NCBI RefSeq assembly: GCF_011578285.1
Contig: NZ_CP049916.1
Location: forward strand, 2,108,001-2,172,000
DNA from: Acinetobacter lanii
Lineage (GTDB): Bacteria; Pseudomonadota; Gammaproteobacteria; Pseudomonadales; Moraxellaceae
Direction: 5' to 3'
DNA: 64,000 nucleotides
The position numbers were made by a program, and so were the translations under genes. Shown here piece by piece: positions 9,688 through 20,206 of this stretch; within the stretch, counting starts at the first letter, position 1; every line of letters begins with the position of its first letter. The notes beneath the pieces are model-generated. The model had not been told where the DNA came from, searched no databases, and saw nothing but the letters and a program-made list of their open reading frames with translations.

Positions 9688-10689
9688 ATGTCCAATTCCA
9701 GTATTTACACAATTCAACCCATCGAATTTCGACTCGACTTAAAAGATCCTTTTTTATTTACCGCGCATCATATCGACCACTTTCCAGCAGGCAATACACA
9801 ATTAGGTCCAACAGTTCCCTCTACGCCTGAGAAGCCGTACCAAATGTATTATGGCGATGTCGTTCCCGGCTTCCCTGAACATCCACATACCGGCTTTGAG
9901 ACCATCACCTTAGTCGAAAGTGGCTTTGTCGATCACTTTGACTCATTGGGCAATAGCGGGCGTTATGCTCAAGGTGATGTGCAATGGCTCAGTACCGGCA
10001 ATGGCGTTGAACACTGTGAGATGTTTCCTTTGGTTCATCAAGACAAAGAAAATCCATTTGAGCTTTTTCAAATTTGGTTTAATTCATCCCCTGAAGAAAA
10101 AAAGCAAGATGCAGATTATAAAATGATGTGGCGGGAACAGATTCCGCATGTACTTCAAACCGATTCCAATGGTCATCAAGCAGATATACGTGTGGTTTCA
10201 GGCTCTTTTTTAAATACTGATGCTCTATCACGTCCCCCCCATTCTTGGGCTGCAGCCAAGGAAAATCGTGTCAATATTTACATGATTCGACTTGAACCGC
10301 ATGCTGAACTGACTATTCCTGCAACGACTGCAACATCCACACGCTTTGCCTATTTTTATAATGGCCCATTGCTCTATATAGATGGTCAGGAAATTCCATT
10401 CAAGCATTTGGTCGAGCTTAAGCCTGATACAGAGATTCATCTGAAAAATTCAGATCAAGTTGCCAGTATTATGTGGCTTGAAGGTGAACCGATTGGTGCC
10501 CCTGTTGCGATGCGTGGACCTTTTGTATTGAACTCAACGGAAGAACTGAACGTAGCATTTGCACGCTATCGTCAAACCCATTTTGGACCTTGGCCGTGGC
10601 CAACGCCTGCTCCGGTGTTCCCTCGCGAACAAGAGCGCTTTGCCAGTTATCAAAAAGGCGTTGACGTGGAATATCCTGAACGGATGTAA
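9688..10689 (+). CDS. Pirin-family cupin protein
   Basis: A 333-residue bicupin protein. The N-terminal cupin carries the pirin metal signature around EHPHTGFETITLV and the paired ligand region GVEHCEMFP (about residues 70-115). The C-terminal half carries the second cupin (GPLLYIDGQEI, RGPFVLNS). Pirins bind iron or another metal and act as quercetinase-like oxygenases or redox-sensing partners; which applies here cannot be read from sequence. Start ATG 9688 with AGGAGA. Single gene. Confidence 0.9.
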   Translation: MSNSSIYTIQPIEFRLDLKDPFLFTAHHIDHFPAGNTQLGPTVPSTPEKPYQMYYGDVVPGFPEHPHTGFETITLVESGFVDHFDSLGNSGRYAQGDVQWLSTGNGVEHCEMFPLVHQDKENPFELFQIWFNSSPEEKKQDADYKMMWREQIPHVLQTDSNGHQADIRVVSGSFLNTDALSRPPHSWAAAKENRVNIYMIRLEPHAELTIPATTATSTRFAYFYNGPLLYIDGQEIPFKHLVELKPDTEIHLKNSDQVASIMWLEGEPIGAPVAMRGPFVLNSTEELNVAFARYRQTHFGPWPWPTPAPVFPREQERFASYQKGVDVEYPERM

Positions 10690-10721
10690 AGCAGGGTTTT
10701 AGCCAAGCTAAAAACAACAGA

Positions 10722-10760
10722 CAAAAAAAAGCCCAAGGAGGAGTATGTTCTTTGGGCTTA
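10722..10760 (-). terminator. Terminator for the leftward acyltransferase transcript
   Basis: Stem aagcccaa (10729-10736) / ttgggctt (10752-10759). On the minus strand it is followed by an eight-base T run, so it reads leftward and not for the pirin gene. Confidence 0.6.
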
Positions 10761-10917
10761 GTAAACGAATTCGATTTAAAATTAATATACCTTATTTTTT
10801 CGAAATAAGAAGTCCAAAACATAATTAATTTTCATTGGTTATATTACAAAATATAACTGTTTGTATCGATTATGTTCAATTATATGAGCGTTGAGTAAGC
10901 ATTGCGGATTTTTTCAG

Positions 10918-11694
10918 CTATTTTAGTTTTTCTCTTTCACGATGCAGTTTTAACTGATCAATCTCAGCATAAAGTAAGCTCTGTAACTGATCTCGAAATG
11001 CTTTGATCTCTTGTTCTGAATTCAGCTGATCAACATTTAAACGTGGCAAAAATTTAAAATAAAATGGAATACGTTTGGGAATGATGTTTTTAGGCACTGA
11101 GGGAATGGCTTCACCATGACGCAGTAGTTGATCAATTTTCGGCACACTCAGAATTTTCTGAAACCATTTATTTTCGAGCAACTGATTAGCATCAAAAGCC
11201 AAATCAAAAATATCATCACCTCCCAATGCGACAAAAGGTGCGATCTCATAACCAAACTCTTGCGCCAATTTAATAAAGCCGTAGCGCTCTTTCCAAATCA
11301 GCTGATAAGCCTCACCCTTTCGCTTAGACACTTCACGCCCGCCGCCCGGAAAAACCAACACAGAGTAGCCCTGACGCATCGCTTCACGTGCCGATTCCTT
11401 ATAGGCTTCAATTCCGCCCATACGCTCAACCAAACCTCGCCATCCCGGCACTTGAAAATGCATATGATCAGCTAGACTAACCAAGGCAATCTTGTGCTCG
11501 GTATACAGATAATCAATCAATACAGGCGAATCAAACACGCCATAAATGGTGTGATTGCCGACATACATTGCTGGTTTATCCGAGTTAAGATGCTCACTGC
11601 CCAAAAAACGCGGCTTAAAATAAAAGCGTTGCAACATACTGCCCAAACGAATAATTTTCGAATTATGCTGTATATGCAACGCTTTATTTTTCAT
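10918..11694 (-). CDS. PlsC-type lysophospholipid acyltransferase family protein
   Basis: 258 residues with the acyltransferase block I motif NHTIYGVFD (NHxxxxxD, about residue 48). The glycerol-phosphate binding block LVFPGGGREV comes at about 114-123. The sequence resembles the TMEM68/DGAT-like branch rather than canonical PlsC. It probably acylates a lysolipid or neutral glycerolipid at the membrane (family inference). It lies 51 bp downstream of a KAS III gene on the same strand, suggesting joint transcription of two lipid genes. A 20-bp sequence upstream of its start recurs at 61994. Confidence 0.82.
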   Translation of the reverse strand: MKNKALHIQHNSKIIRLGSMLQRFYFKPRFLGSEHLNSDKPAMYVGNHTIYGVFDSPVLIDYLYTEHKIALVSLADHMHFQVPGWRGLVERMGGIEAYKESAREAMRQGYSVLVFPGGGREVSKRKGEAYQLIWKERYGFIKLAQEFGYEIAPFVALGGDDIFDLAFDANQLLENKWFQKILSVPKIDQLLRHGEAIPSVPKNIIPKRIPFYFKFLPRLNVDQLNSEQEIKAFRDQLQSLLYAEIDQLKLHREREKLK

Positions 11695-11745
11695 ACTTTA
11701 CTCATCAGTTGAGCCAGATGAATTTTGCCTGTTGTATTTTATACC

Positions 11746-12855
11746 TTAAGCAACATGCTTTTGAACAAGGATCGAACCTACAGAGTAACCTGCACCAAAT
11801 GAGCAAAGTACGCCGTATTCTCCATTGTCCACCTGATTTGCAGTACGGTGTAACGCAATAATTACACCTGCAGATGAGGTATTGGCAAATTCATCTAGAA
11901 TAATTGGAACCAAATCGGGTTGAGCATGTTCTTTGCCCACCACCAATTTTAGAATCAATTCGTTCATGCTTGCGTTAGCTTGATGTAACCAAAAACGTTT
12001 TACGTTTTCGGGTGCAATTTCATTTTTAGCCAATTGTTTGGTAATCATTTTTGCCACCAAAGGACAAACTTCTTTAAACACTTTACGTCCATCTTGACGG
12101 AAGCGTTTATCATCAGCATTGGTGGTTTCACTCGGGTTCAAGAAACCAAAATTATTACGGATATTGTTTGAAAACTGGGTGAACAAACTGAAATCTAAGA
12201 TTTCAAAGCCCGTTTTGGTTTCGGTTTCTTCAATAATGGTTGCTGTTGCGACATCACCAAAGATGAAGTGACAGTCACGTGAACGGAAATCGGTATGTGC
12301 AGAAGTGATTTCCACATTCACCAATAACACACGGCGTGCACCTGCTTTAATCGCATCGTAAGCTTGCTTTAAGCCAAACGTTGCTGCTGAACATGCGACG
12401 TTCATATCATAAGCATAACCTTGGATACCTAAAGCAGTTTGGATTTCAATCGCGACTGCTGGATACGCACGTTGCAAATTAGAGCAAGACAAAATCACCA
12501 CATCAATATCTTCAGCAGTCACGCCTGCATTTTCCATCGCTTGTTTAGCAGCGGTTACACCCCATTCTGCTTGCAATGAAATTTCATCGATTGAACGCTC
12601 ACGAATCAAAGGACGTAACCGGTTTGGATCTAAAATACCTGACTTCTCAACCACATAACGTGCTTTGACGCCAGATGCTTTTTCAATAAATTCTGCACTT
12701 GAACCACGACGAGCTTCCAACTCTCCTGCTGCGATTTTCTCAGCATTGTCTTGGTTGTACTGTTCCACATAAGCATTTAAAGCGCCAACCAATTCTTCAT
12801 TGGTAATGACTTCTTCAGGATGAAACAAGCCTGTACCCGTAATGCGGATGCCCAT
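11746..12855 (-). CDS. Beta-ketoacyl-ACP synthase III family enzyme
   Basis: 369 residues, thiolase fold. The catalytic triad is visible: Cys in [10 protein letters not shown], His in WLHQAN, Asn in EFANTSSAG. It is longer than E. coli FabH, with an insertion around residues 25-90, and resembles the second FabH-type enzymes of Pseudomonas/Acinetobacter. Those condense acyl-CoA with malonyl-ACP to feed fatty-acid synthesis (inference from the family). AAGGAG precedes the ATG at 12855. It is followed by the acyltransferase gene and preceded, 45 bp away on the same strand, by hrpA. Confidence 0.85.
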   Translation of the reverse strand: MGIRITGTGLFHPEEVITNEELVGALNAYVEQYNQDNAEKIAAGELEARRGSSAEFIEKASGVKARYVVEKSGILDPNRLRPLIRERSIDEISLQAEWGVTAAKQAMENAGVTAEDIDVVILSCSNLQRAYPAVAIEIQTALGIQGYAYDMNVACSAATFGLKQAYDAIKAGARRVLLVNVEITSAHTDFRSRDCHFIFGDVATATIIEETETKTGFEILDFSLFTQFSNNIRNNFGFLNPSETTNADDKRFRQDGRKVFKEVCPLVAKMITKQLAKNEIAPENVKRFWLHQANASMNELILKLVVGKEHAQPDLVPIILDEFANTSSAGVIIALHRTANQVDNGEYGVLCSFGAGYSVGSILVQKHVA

Positions 12856-12900
12856 GTAAAACTCCTTTTCAAAAAATGAAAAACTTAAACTTGCTCTATA

Positions 12901-15900
12901 TTAACTGATTCCGAGACGATCCCATACTTTTTGTAATCGTGTTGGCGATATTGGCATCTTGGTTTTCATCGGCTGAGAGAATAATGAAATTCTCAATTCT
13001 TCCACCATGAAATATAACTCTTTCAAACGTGGATCATTTTTGTATTTAAACAACTTGTCCATCCACGGATCGACCTGAGCAATCGCTGCATCATCACGGG
13101 TTAAGTTATTCGGTAAGCGATCTAAACGCATAATCAAGGCTTTTAAGAAGCGCGGATATTCCTGCCAAACATCAGGCGTTTGACTATAAACAAAATCAGC
13201 TAAATTCATCAGATCCAGTTGATCTTCAATATCATCGATATTTTTGGCAAAGATATTCTGATTGACCATCAACAATTTCTGACGTATTTCCTGCCATTGC
13301 ACAAAAATCTCGGTCATAGTTTTTAACACCATTTGACCATGACTTAAAAACTCTTGTTTTACTTTGTTTAGTAAAGCCTGATATTCCACTTCATTGATCG
13401 GCAAATCTTGAATCGCCATTTGTAAAGTCGCATAAATTAGCATTTGCTCAAGCTTGGCTTTATCGCCCAATGGTGAAAATGCCAGAGCCAACGGTTTTGA
13501 AATTTGCTTTTTCAATTGACGAATCAAATCGCCCAATTGCATATGAATCAGGCGAATCACACCATTACGATGCTGACGAATCGCCTCCGCTTGATCATTA
13601 AAAGTTTGAATCACAATGCCAGATTCATCTTTGGCATCAAGTTGTTCAAAAGATTTTGTCGGTACCAGTGCTTGGTATTGCTTCACCACTACACCTGTCA
13701 CTTTTTGCGATGCTTCAAACACAAAACGTTCAGGGAAACTTTTAAACTCGCCTTTGAGCTGTTTCACTGGGCTGTGTGTTTCCGTACGACAACGGGCTTT
13801 TAATTCTGCTAGATCACGTCCTTTCTCAATCACACGACCTTTTTCATCCATCACCTTAATCAAGGGCAATAAATATTCTTCAATTCGCTCAAATGAAAAA
13901 TCTTTTTCGGTGATTTGCTCACCCCGTAACTGGAAGCCCAAATAGCTAAAAATATGCTGTTGTAGATGCACCGCATCGATTGATTTCATCAGCTTTTTCG
14001 CAGTATCCGGAATTGGCACGAGATTACGACGTTTGTCTTTGGGTAAGGCTTTCAGTAAAGCTTCGATTAAATCTTGACGCCACCCCGGTATACCCCATGA
14101 CCACAGATTCTCATCGACTTGCGCTAAGGCTTGGATAGGAATTTTAACCGTTGCGCCATCTTCGTCATGACTTGGATCAAAACGATAGCTTGCCGCCAAA
14201 CGCAATTCACCATTTCTTAAATAATCTGGAAATTGTTGCGTGGTTGGACGGTCATCCATCCACAGCGACTCTTCCTCAATATATAAATATCGCGGCTGAC
14301 TTGGCTCAACCGTGGCACGCCAATCTTCAAAACTACGACGACTTGCGACCTCCAGAGGAACTTTGGATGCATAGAATTGGTAAATGGTTTCTTCATCGAC
14401 CACCAAATCACGACGACGTAACTTGTCCTCGACCCGTTCTACCTCTTCGAGTTTCAATAAGTTATGCTTTAAAAATGGCGGTTGAATGCCTAAATTGCCC
14501 GTGGTCAGGGCATCACGTAAGAAAATTTCATGCGCCGCAGGCTGATCCACTTTTTCATAATTGGTTAGACGTTTCGGCTCAATAATCAGACCAAACAAGG
14601 AAATCTGATCATAAGCATTGACAATCCCGGCTTTCTTCGACCAATGCGGTTCGAAGTAATGGTGCTTCAGCAGATCGCCTGCAGCCAATAAAATCCATTC
14701 AGGCTCAATTTTAGCCAAACATCTTAAATAAACTTGAGAGGTTTCCACCATCTCAAACGCCATCACCCAAGGCGTATTGGTTTTATGTAAGGTCGATGCA
14801 GGGAAAACACGGGCTTTCTGCTGACGCACAGCCATAAAGACATTGCGTTCATCAGTCTTATTAGCAATGAACGATAATAATCCTGTCAGCAAAGCACGAT
14901 GCAAATTCTCATAGCTGGCTTTCTTTTCATTAAAAGAGAGTTTTAAGCCTTTAGCCAAATCCACCAATTGCTCATGCGTTTTTTTCCACTCGCGTAAGCG
15001 TAACCAACTCAAGAAATGATTGCGTGCAAAGGTACGACGCTTATTCTCACTCATATCACGGTTTGCCACCAAGGTTTCCCATAACTTGGTATAGAACAAG
15101 AAATCTGAATCCGCTTCTTTAAACAGCGCATGCTTTTGATCTGCTTGCATTTGCTTTTCAGCAGGACGTTCACGCGGATCTTGTACTGCGAGTGCAGCCA
15201 CAATAATCAATACTTCATTCAGCACACCAAAATGTGCTCCCCCAATGATCATACGGGCAAGACGCGGATCAATCGGCATTTTCGCCATTTGTTGACCAAT
15301 CTTGGTCAGTTGATCACGTGGTACCGATTTTTGTTCTTTTAATTGCTGAGACTGAACGGTTTTAGATTCAGCAACCTCTTGTGCAGAAGGCGCTTTTTTC
15401 TCCGACATCGCCCCCAATTCAATGAGTAACTTACGTCCATCATTCACTAAACGATGATCTGGTGGCTCAATAAAATCAAACTCTTCCAGTGAACCTAAAC
15501 CGAGGCTCTGCATCTGTAAAATCACCGATGCCAAATTTGTTCGCTTAATTTCAGGTTCAGTAAATTCAGGACGGCCAAGAAAATCATCTTCAGAATAGAG
15601 ACGAATACACACACCCGGTGCAATACGACCACAACGTCCTTTACGTTGGTTGGCTGCCGCTTGAGAAATCGCTTCAATCGGTAAACGCTGAACCCGTGAA
15701 CGATAGTTATAACGCGAAATACGGGCAAAACCACTGTCAATCACATAACGAATATTGGGTACAGTCAGTGCGGTTTCAGCGACGTTAGTGGCAATAATAA
15801 TGCGACGACCGCTACCGCCTGGATTAAAGATTCTTTGCTGTTCCCCGATCGCAAGACGTGCATACAAAGGTAAAATCTCGGTATGTCGTGGTCCATGCTT

Positions 15901-16830
15901 TTGTAAAGTTTCTTGCAGCTCGCGAATTTCTTGTTCTGTGCTGGCAAAAATCAGAATATCCGCATGTTCAGGATGCCCTTTTTCTTGCGCATCTTGGAAA
16001 CATTCTTCAACCGCTGATACTACAGCACGCGGTAAGTTTTCTTCAAAATCATCAAATTCATCATCATCACTGCCCCCGACTGACATTTCAGAAATTGGGC
16101 GATAACGTGTTTCGACAGGAAAGCTCCGCCCTTCGACTTCAAAAATTGGGGCATTAAAGAAATATCCACTAAAACGATTTACATCTAAAGTTGCAGAAGT
16201 AATGATGACTTTAAGATCACGACGTTTATGTAAGAGTTGTTTTAAATAACCCATAATAAAATCGATATTCAGCGATCGTTCATGCGCTTCATCGATAATA
16301 ATCGTGTCATATTTGGTCAAGAATTTATCATTGGCCAATTCAGCCAACAAAATACCATCCGTCATTAAACGAACAATCGAATCTTGAGAGCCTTGCTCAT
16401 TAAAACGGACTTTATAACTGATCGCTTCACCGAGCTTTTGTCCAACTTCTTCAGCAATACGCTGCGAAACCGTACGTGCGGCTAAACGTCGAGGTTGAGT
16501 ATGACCAATCAGCCCCGTTAAACCCCGTCCTGCCATCATGGCAATTTGGGGTAATTGTGTGGTTTTACCTGAGCCTGTTTCCCCTGCAACAATAATCACT
16601 TGGTGCTGTTGAATGGCTTCAACCAATTTTGACGCATATTGAGTGACAGGCAAATCCTGATTGAGTTTGATAGTCGGAACATGACTGAGTCGCTTACGCA
16701 CCATCGCATTGGATTTTTCAAACAATGCTTGATATTGCTCAGGATTGGCGTCTTTGCCTTTTTGCAGTCGATTTAAACGATGACGGTCACGCGCCATAAC
16801 GAGTTGATCTACATTTAAATGACTCTGCAC
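12901..16830 (-). CDS. hrpA: ATP-dependent RNA helicase HrpA
   Basis: 1309 residues, the usual length for HrpA. The DEAH-box helicase core shows GETGSGKTTQLPQ (Walker A, about 81-93), DEAHERS, SATLD and the QRKGRCGR motif VI. Then come the helicase-associated domains, an OB fold and the long HrpA-specific C-terminal region. HrpA unwinds RNA and in E. coli affects mRNA processing and ribosome rescue. The annotated start is GTG 16830 preceded by AGGGTG; an ATG at 16797 (MARDRHRLN) is a fallback without a ribosome site. Confidence 0.95.
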   Translation of the reverse strand: MQSHLNVDQLVMARDRHRLNRLQKGKDANPEQYQALFEKSNAMVRKRLSHVPTIKLNQDLPVTQYASKLVEAIQQHQVIIVAGETGSGKTTQLPQIAMMAGRGLTGLIGHTQPRRLAARTVSQRIAEEVGQKLGEAISYKVRFNEQGSQDSIVRLMTDGILLAELANDKFLTKYDTIIIDEAHERSLNIDFIMGYLKQLLHKRRDLKVIITSATLDVNRFSGYFFNAPIFEVEGRSFPVETRYRPISEMSVGGSDDDEFDDFEENLPRAVVSAVEECFQDAQEKGHPEHADILIFASTEQEIRELQETLQKHGPRHTEILPLYARLAIGEQQRIFNPGGSGRRIIIATNVAETALTVPNIRYVIDSGFARISRYNYRSRVQRLPIEAISQAAANQRKGRCGRIAPGVCIRLYSEDDFLGRPEFTEPEIKRTNLASVILQMQSLGLGSLEEFDFIEPPDHRLVNDGRKLLIELGAMSEKKAPSAQEVAESKTVQSQQLKEQKSVPRDQLTKIGQQMAKMPIDPRLARMIIGGAHFGVLNEVLIIVAALAVQDPRERPAEKQMQADQKHALFKEADSDFLFYTKLWETLVANRDMSENKRRTFARNHFLSWLRLREWKKTHEQLVDLAKGLKLSFNEKKASYENLHRALLTGLLSFIANKTDERNVFMAVRQQKARVFPASTLHKTNTPWVMAFEMVETSQVYLRCLAKIEPEWILLAAGDLLKHHYFEPHWSKKAGIVNAYDQISLFGLIIEPKRLTNYEKVDQPAAHEIFLRDALTTGNLGIQPPFLKHNLLKLEEVERVEDKLRRRDLVVDEETIYQFYASKVPLEVASRRSFEDWRATVEPSQPRYLYIEEESLWMDDRPTTQQFPDYLRNGELRLAASYRFDPSHDEDGATVKIPIQALAQVDENLWSWGIPGWRQDLIEALLKALPKDKRRNLVPIPDTAKKLMKSIDAVHLQQHIFSYLGFQLRGEQITEKDFSFERIEEYLLPLIKVMDEKGRVIEKGRDLAELKARCRTETHSPVKQLKGEFKSFPERFVFEASQKVTGVVVKQYQALVPTKSFEQLDAKDESGIVIQTFNDQAEAIRQHRNGVIRLIHMQLGDLIRQLKKQISKPLALAFSPLGDKAKLEQMLIYATLQMAIQDLPINEVEYQALLNKVKQEFLSHGQMVLKTMTEIFVQWQEIRQKLLMVNQNIFAKNIDDIEDQLDLMNLADFVYSQTPDVWQEYPRFLKALIMRLDRLPNNLTRDDAAIAQVDPWMDKLFKYKNDPRLKELYFMVEELRISLFSQPMKTKMPISPTRLQKVWDRLGIS

Positions 16831-17182
16831 AGAAAAAACACCCTAATTTCACAAACGACAATCGGTTATTTTACGCTGTAATGACATTCAGTGAAAGAAC
16901 TGCCGTTTTTATAATTTTCAGGTTTATTTTCAATTTAGCTCTTGAAATTCAGTTGCATAGACACCATGTTTAAGCACGATTGGTATAAAGATGGTTTTGT
17001 CATTTAAACAACATATTTTTGTGTTGAATTGGCTCTATACTTTCTCTAATTGAAATGGAAGTCTGAATCCTGTTTAATTCGGTTTTTCCGATTTCAGTTA
17101 TGCAAAAATACTGTTTCAGCAATAACATAAGTTTCGATATTCTATTCGACATTAAATACAAACCTCAATCATGGAGACAATG
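16831..17182. other. Divergent promoter region hrpA / ahpC
   Basis: About 350 bp, AT-rich, expected to contain the peroxide-responsive ahpC promoter. I could not identify a convincing OxyR site by eye. A GGAGA ribosome site lies just before ahpC. Confidence 0.45.
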
Positions 17183-17746
17183 ATGAGCTTAATTAATACT
17201 GAAGTTAAACCATTCAAAGCAACTGCATTCCAAAATGGTCAATTCATCGAAGTAAGCGAAGCTGATCTTAAAGGTAAATGGTCAGTAGTATTCTTCTACC
17301 CAGCTGACTTCACTTTCGTTTGCCCAACTGAATTAGGTGACCTTGCTGACAACTACGAAGAATTCAAAAAATTAGGCGTTGAAATCTACTCAGTGTCTAC
17401 TGACACTCATTTCACGCATAAAGCTTGGCACGATTCTTCTGAAGAAATCAAAAAAATCCAATACGTAATGGTGGGTGATGCGAACTGGACACTTGCTAAA
17501 AACTTCGACGTATTAATCGAAGCTGATGGCCTTGCTGACCGTGGTACTTTCGTGATCGATCCAGAAGGTAAAATCCAAATCGTTGAAATCAACGCTGGTG
17601 GCGTTGGTCGTGATGCTCAAGAACTTCTTCGTAAAGTTAAAGCAGCTCAATACGTGCACGCTCACCCAGGTGAAGTTTGCCCAGCTAAATGGAAAGAAGG
17701 CGATGCTACTTTAGCGCCTTCAATCGACCTAGTTGGTAAAATCTAA
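17183..17746 (+). CDS. ahpC: Alkyl hydroperoxide reductase subunit C (peroxiredoxin)
   Basis: 187 residues beginning [11 protein letters not shown], the family's standard N-terminus. ATGs at 17171 and 17180 lie in frame, but GGAGA at 17174-17178 favours 17183. The peroxidatic Cys47 is in FTFVCPTE and the resolving Cys166 in GEVCPAKW, as in typical 2-Cys AhpC. It reduces hydrogen peroxide and organic peroxides and is recycled by AhpF, encoded about 3.6 kb away rather than adjacent. Highly biased codon use suggests high expression. Confidence 0.97.
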   Translation: MSLINTEVKPFKATAFQNGQFIEVSEADLKGKWSVVFFYPADFTFVCPTELGDLADNYEEFKKLGVEIYSVSTDTHFTHKAWHDSSEEIKKIQYVMVGDANWTLAKNFDVLIEADGLADRGTFVIDPEGKIQIVEINAGGVGRDAQELLRKVKAAQYVHAHPGEVCPAKWKEGDATLAPSIDLVGKI

Positions 17747-17770
17747 TTCGTTTTAGATTGAACTGATTCA

Positions 17771-17801
17771 AAAAAACCACGCTTCTGGCGTGGTTTTTTT
17801 T
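17771..17801 (+). terminator. Rho-independent terminator of ahpC
   Basis: Stem ccacgc (17777-17782) / gcgtgg (17788-17793) with a 5-nt loop and a long T tract. Confidence 0.9.
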
Positions 17802-18111
17802 ATGGCTTTTAATCTGTCTGAATCATTATTTGCATATGATTTTTAGCTTGAATCGCCATTACAAAACTTAAATTCAATGGATGATCTAACTAGATATCAA
17901 ATTATGTGACAGAATATTTATTTCAAAAATATCAAAAAAATACTCCATATTAGCGATACCAATGCAGCTCATTTAATTGATAAGTATGTCATTTTTTATG
18001 CTTTAAAGTTAACAATATTGCTATACATCGCAATTTACTTATGTCATAACTTGAAAGGAGCAGTATACCCTTCTGCTTAGATTACCTATAAAAATAATGA
18101 GGAGGTGCAAT
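17802..18111. other. Intergenic region before the KTSC gene
   Basis: About 310 bp, AT-rich, with no coding sequence seen. Only the strong ribosome site (gaggaggtg, 18099-18107) of the next gene is clear. Confidence 0.5.
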
Positions 18112-18318
18112 ATGGTTACATCGCTTGCCGTGACTTCTTGGAAATACGATTCACTTTCGCGATATTTAAAAATTTTTTATAACAATGGTTCAGGTGAACT
18201 GTATCACCCTGTTCCCAATTTTATTTATGACAACTTATTACGTTGTAGTGATAAAACTAAATTTGTTCAAAAATATTTGGAGTATGACCTACACTTCACT
18301 CGTATAACCATTTCTTAA
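18112..18318 (+). CDS. KTSC domain protein
   Basis: 68 residues from ATG 18112, placed by the near-perfect GAGGAGGTG a few bases upstream; the ATG at 18097 would overlap that site. The sequence (SWKYDSLSRYLKIFYNNG, then YHPVPNFIYDNLL) follows the KTSC domain pattern, a small domain found alone or fused to RNA/DNA-associated enzymes. Function is unknown. Followed immediately by its own terminator. Confidence 0.75.
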   Translation: MVTSLAVTSWKYDSLSRYLKIFYNNGSGELYHPVPNFIYDNLLRCSDKTKFVQKYLEYDLHFTRITIS

Positions 18319-18323
18319 ATTTT

Positions 18324-18354
18324 AGAAGGCATAAGACATTTATGCCTTCTTTTT
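18324..18354 (+). terminator. Terminator after the KTSC gene
   Basis: Perfect 11-bp stem agaaggcataa / ttatgccttct (18324-18334, 18340-18350) followed by Ts. Confidence 0.85.
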
Positions 18355-18453
18355 AATGTTAAACACATTTAAAGATATGATTATTCTGTAGATTAGTTCA
18401 ATAAAAAATTATAAACTACAATAAAAATAAACATATATTTACATAGGGTTACA

Positions 18454-20193
18454 ATGCAAAACTACATTCCATATAATTTAAGGCTATTGATTACGCAAGT
18501 AGATCCACGCTTAGACTATAAATGGGAAGAAAATTTAGGCGAAATTTTTTCCAACTTAAATGACGAAGAAAAAGACAATATTGATAAACAAATATTAAGA
18601 AATAAGCAGATTGCTTGGAATCCTGAAACGAATACCTTTAGTTTTAAACATACCACTAGTTTAGATAGTTTAAAGAACAACACCAATCATGCTGGTATGA
18701 AAACATTAATTCAAAAAATCATGATTTCATTAGACCAACTCAATCAGTATGTAAAAACCACAGAAATTGCAGATTATTTAGAAAGCATCTTAAAACAAAT
18801 TGACAATATTGACGTAGAAGAAAATATTGATTTACAACGAACGAAACAACAAATTCGTATTGAATTTATTTACGAAGCAGCAAATATTATTAAAAATAAA
18901 AGAGTTTTAGAAATTCCTGAAAACTCACGAAATTTATCTCCGCAAAGTGTGAAATGTTTTATTTTAGAGGTTTTTTTAAAGCATCAATTGTTGAGTTTTT
19001 GGTTTAAAACATTACGCCCAAGACAACTCAGTGATCGACCGGAACGCGTCATCAATCAATTTCTAAAAAACGAACAACGTATTCGTCAACTGGAAATTGT
19101 GCAAACATCAATGTTTGTTTATGCAATAGCACCGAGTCGAAACCATGACATCAACCCATTTTCGATTCGACGATTCCTGAATGAAGAAAAAGTCACTTTT
19201 TCAGACAATGTTTATCTTAATGCAGCCATTATGCCGATTAAAGAATTGGGCAATCCGGAATTTGAAGAAAGTTTCAAATGGCAAGTGAGTCGGATCGTCA
19301 CCATTGAAAAACAACTCAGCACTGTAATTACAGATCTGGTTGATTCATTCGAAGTAGCCAATTCCAATATTTTACTTCCATTACTGTTTAAACCTTTAGA
19401 TTCTTCAGGTTTTGCAACAGATAAAATAACGCAGCAACGCTTATGGGACTTTGAACAGCAGCTCAGTCTTAGAATTTTTGAGCCATTAGAGTATGCTTTA
19501 CGCAATCTAGTTACGAGCCAAGAAGAACATGATTTTCTTTACGTGAGCTTGCGTCAAATTATGGGAGATATCAATAGCTACTATAAAGACTTCCAGCAAC
19601 AACCAGCGATGATGTTTGATAACTATGCCAATTTATTTGCTGCACGACTGATTGCGTATTTAACCTTAATTGAAAAACGCAAAAGTGATATTTTTGTTAT
19701 GCAGTCAAATGAGGATTATCAAAGCAACTTAACTAAACTTTCTGAACCCATCAATATTTTAAGAAATTTGGCCAAAGATTCTCTTGATAAGATGCGTGCC
19801 CTACGTGTAGAACTCAAAGATGCACAAAAAAATTTAAAAGAAAAGGAGAACTCTTTTCTCTCTAAATTCTTTAAAAAACACGAAAAGCAAAATGACAAAA
19901 TCGAAGCTATACGCCGAGAAATTTATGAACATAGAGAACACACCTATTTCGAAATCGTGCGTATACCGAAGAAATATCCAACAGATACCGTATATCTTGA
20001 GTTTGAATCCTTGATCTCAATTAATGATATGGAACGTCACTACGCCTTTACATCGGGGAAAAACTGGGTTCGCAGGCTTCCAGTCCTTGTTCAACTTCCT
20101 GAGGATCGTAACTTATTCAATATTCAAGAGATTTATAACACGCTTGAATTCGACCTGAGTAAAATGAATCAGAAATGGGCTGATGCTGCTTAA
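18454..20193 (+). CDS. Uncharacterised 579-residue protein with C-terminal coiled coil
   Basis: No family recognised. It is soluble and charged, with no signal peptide or membrane segment. A predicted helical middle is followed by a strongly charged coiled coil at about residues 450-500 (ELKDAQKNLKEKENSF, KIEAIRREIYEHREHTYFE) and a compact C-terminal part. ATG 18454 is preceded by TAGGG. Its base composition is more AT-rich than neighbouring housekeeping genes. It stands alone, ending 14 bp from a converging methyltransferase gene. Function cannot be assigned. Confidence 0.75.
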   Translation: MQNYIPYNLRLLITQVDPRLDYKWEENLGEIFSNLNDEEKDNIDKQILRNKQIAWNPETNTFSFKHTTSLDSLKNNTNHAGMKTLIQKIMISLDQLNQYVKTTEIADYLESILKQIDNIDVEENIDLQRTKQQIRIEFIYEAANIIKNKRVLEIPENSRNLSPQSVKCFILEVFLKHQLLSFWFKTLRPRQLSDRPERVINQFLKNEQRIRQLEIVQTSMFVYAIAPSRNHDINPFSIRRFLNEEKVTFSDNVYLNAAIMPIKELGNPEFEESFKWQVSRIVTIEKQLSTVITDLVDSFEVANSNILLPLLFKPLDSSGFATDKITQQRLWDFEQQLSLRIFEPLEYALRNLVTSQEEHDFLYVSLRQIMGDINSYYKDFQQQPAMMFDNYANLFAARLIAYLTLIEKRKSDIFVMQSNEDYQSNLTKLSEPINILRNLAKDSLDKMRALRVELKDAQKNLKEKENSFLSKFFKKHEKQNDKIEAIRREIYEHREHTYFEIVRIPKKYPTDTVYLEFESLISINDMERHYAFTSGKNWVRRLPVLVQLPEDRNLFNIQEIYNTLEFDLSKMNQKWADAA

Positions 20194-20206
20194 TTTTCCA
20201 ATTAAA

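Noticed and set aside
10469..10822. 117-residue minus-strand ORF overlapping the pirin 3' end
   Set aside because: Mostly antisense to the conserved pirin C-terminus and running through a terminator hairpin; no family resemblance.
13504..14585. Plus-strand ORFs within hrpA
   Set aside because: Antisense shadows of a gene with clear helicase motifs; no ribosome sites or homology.
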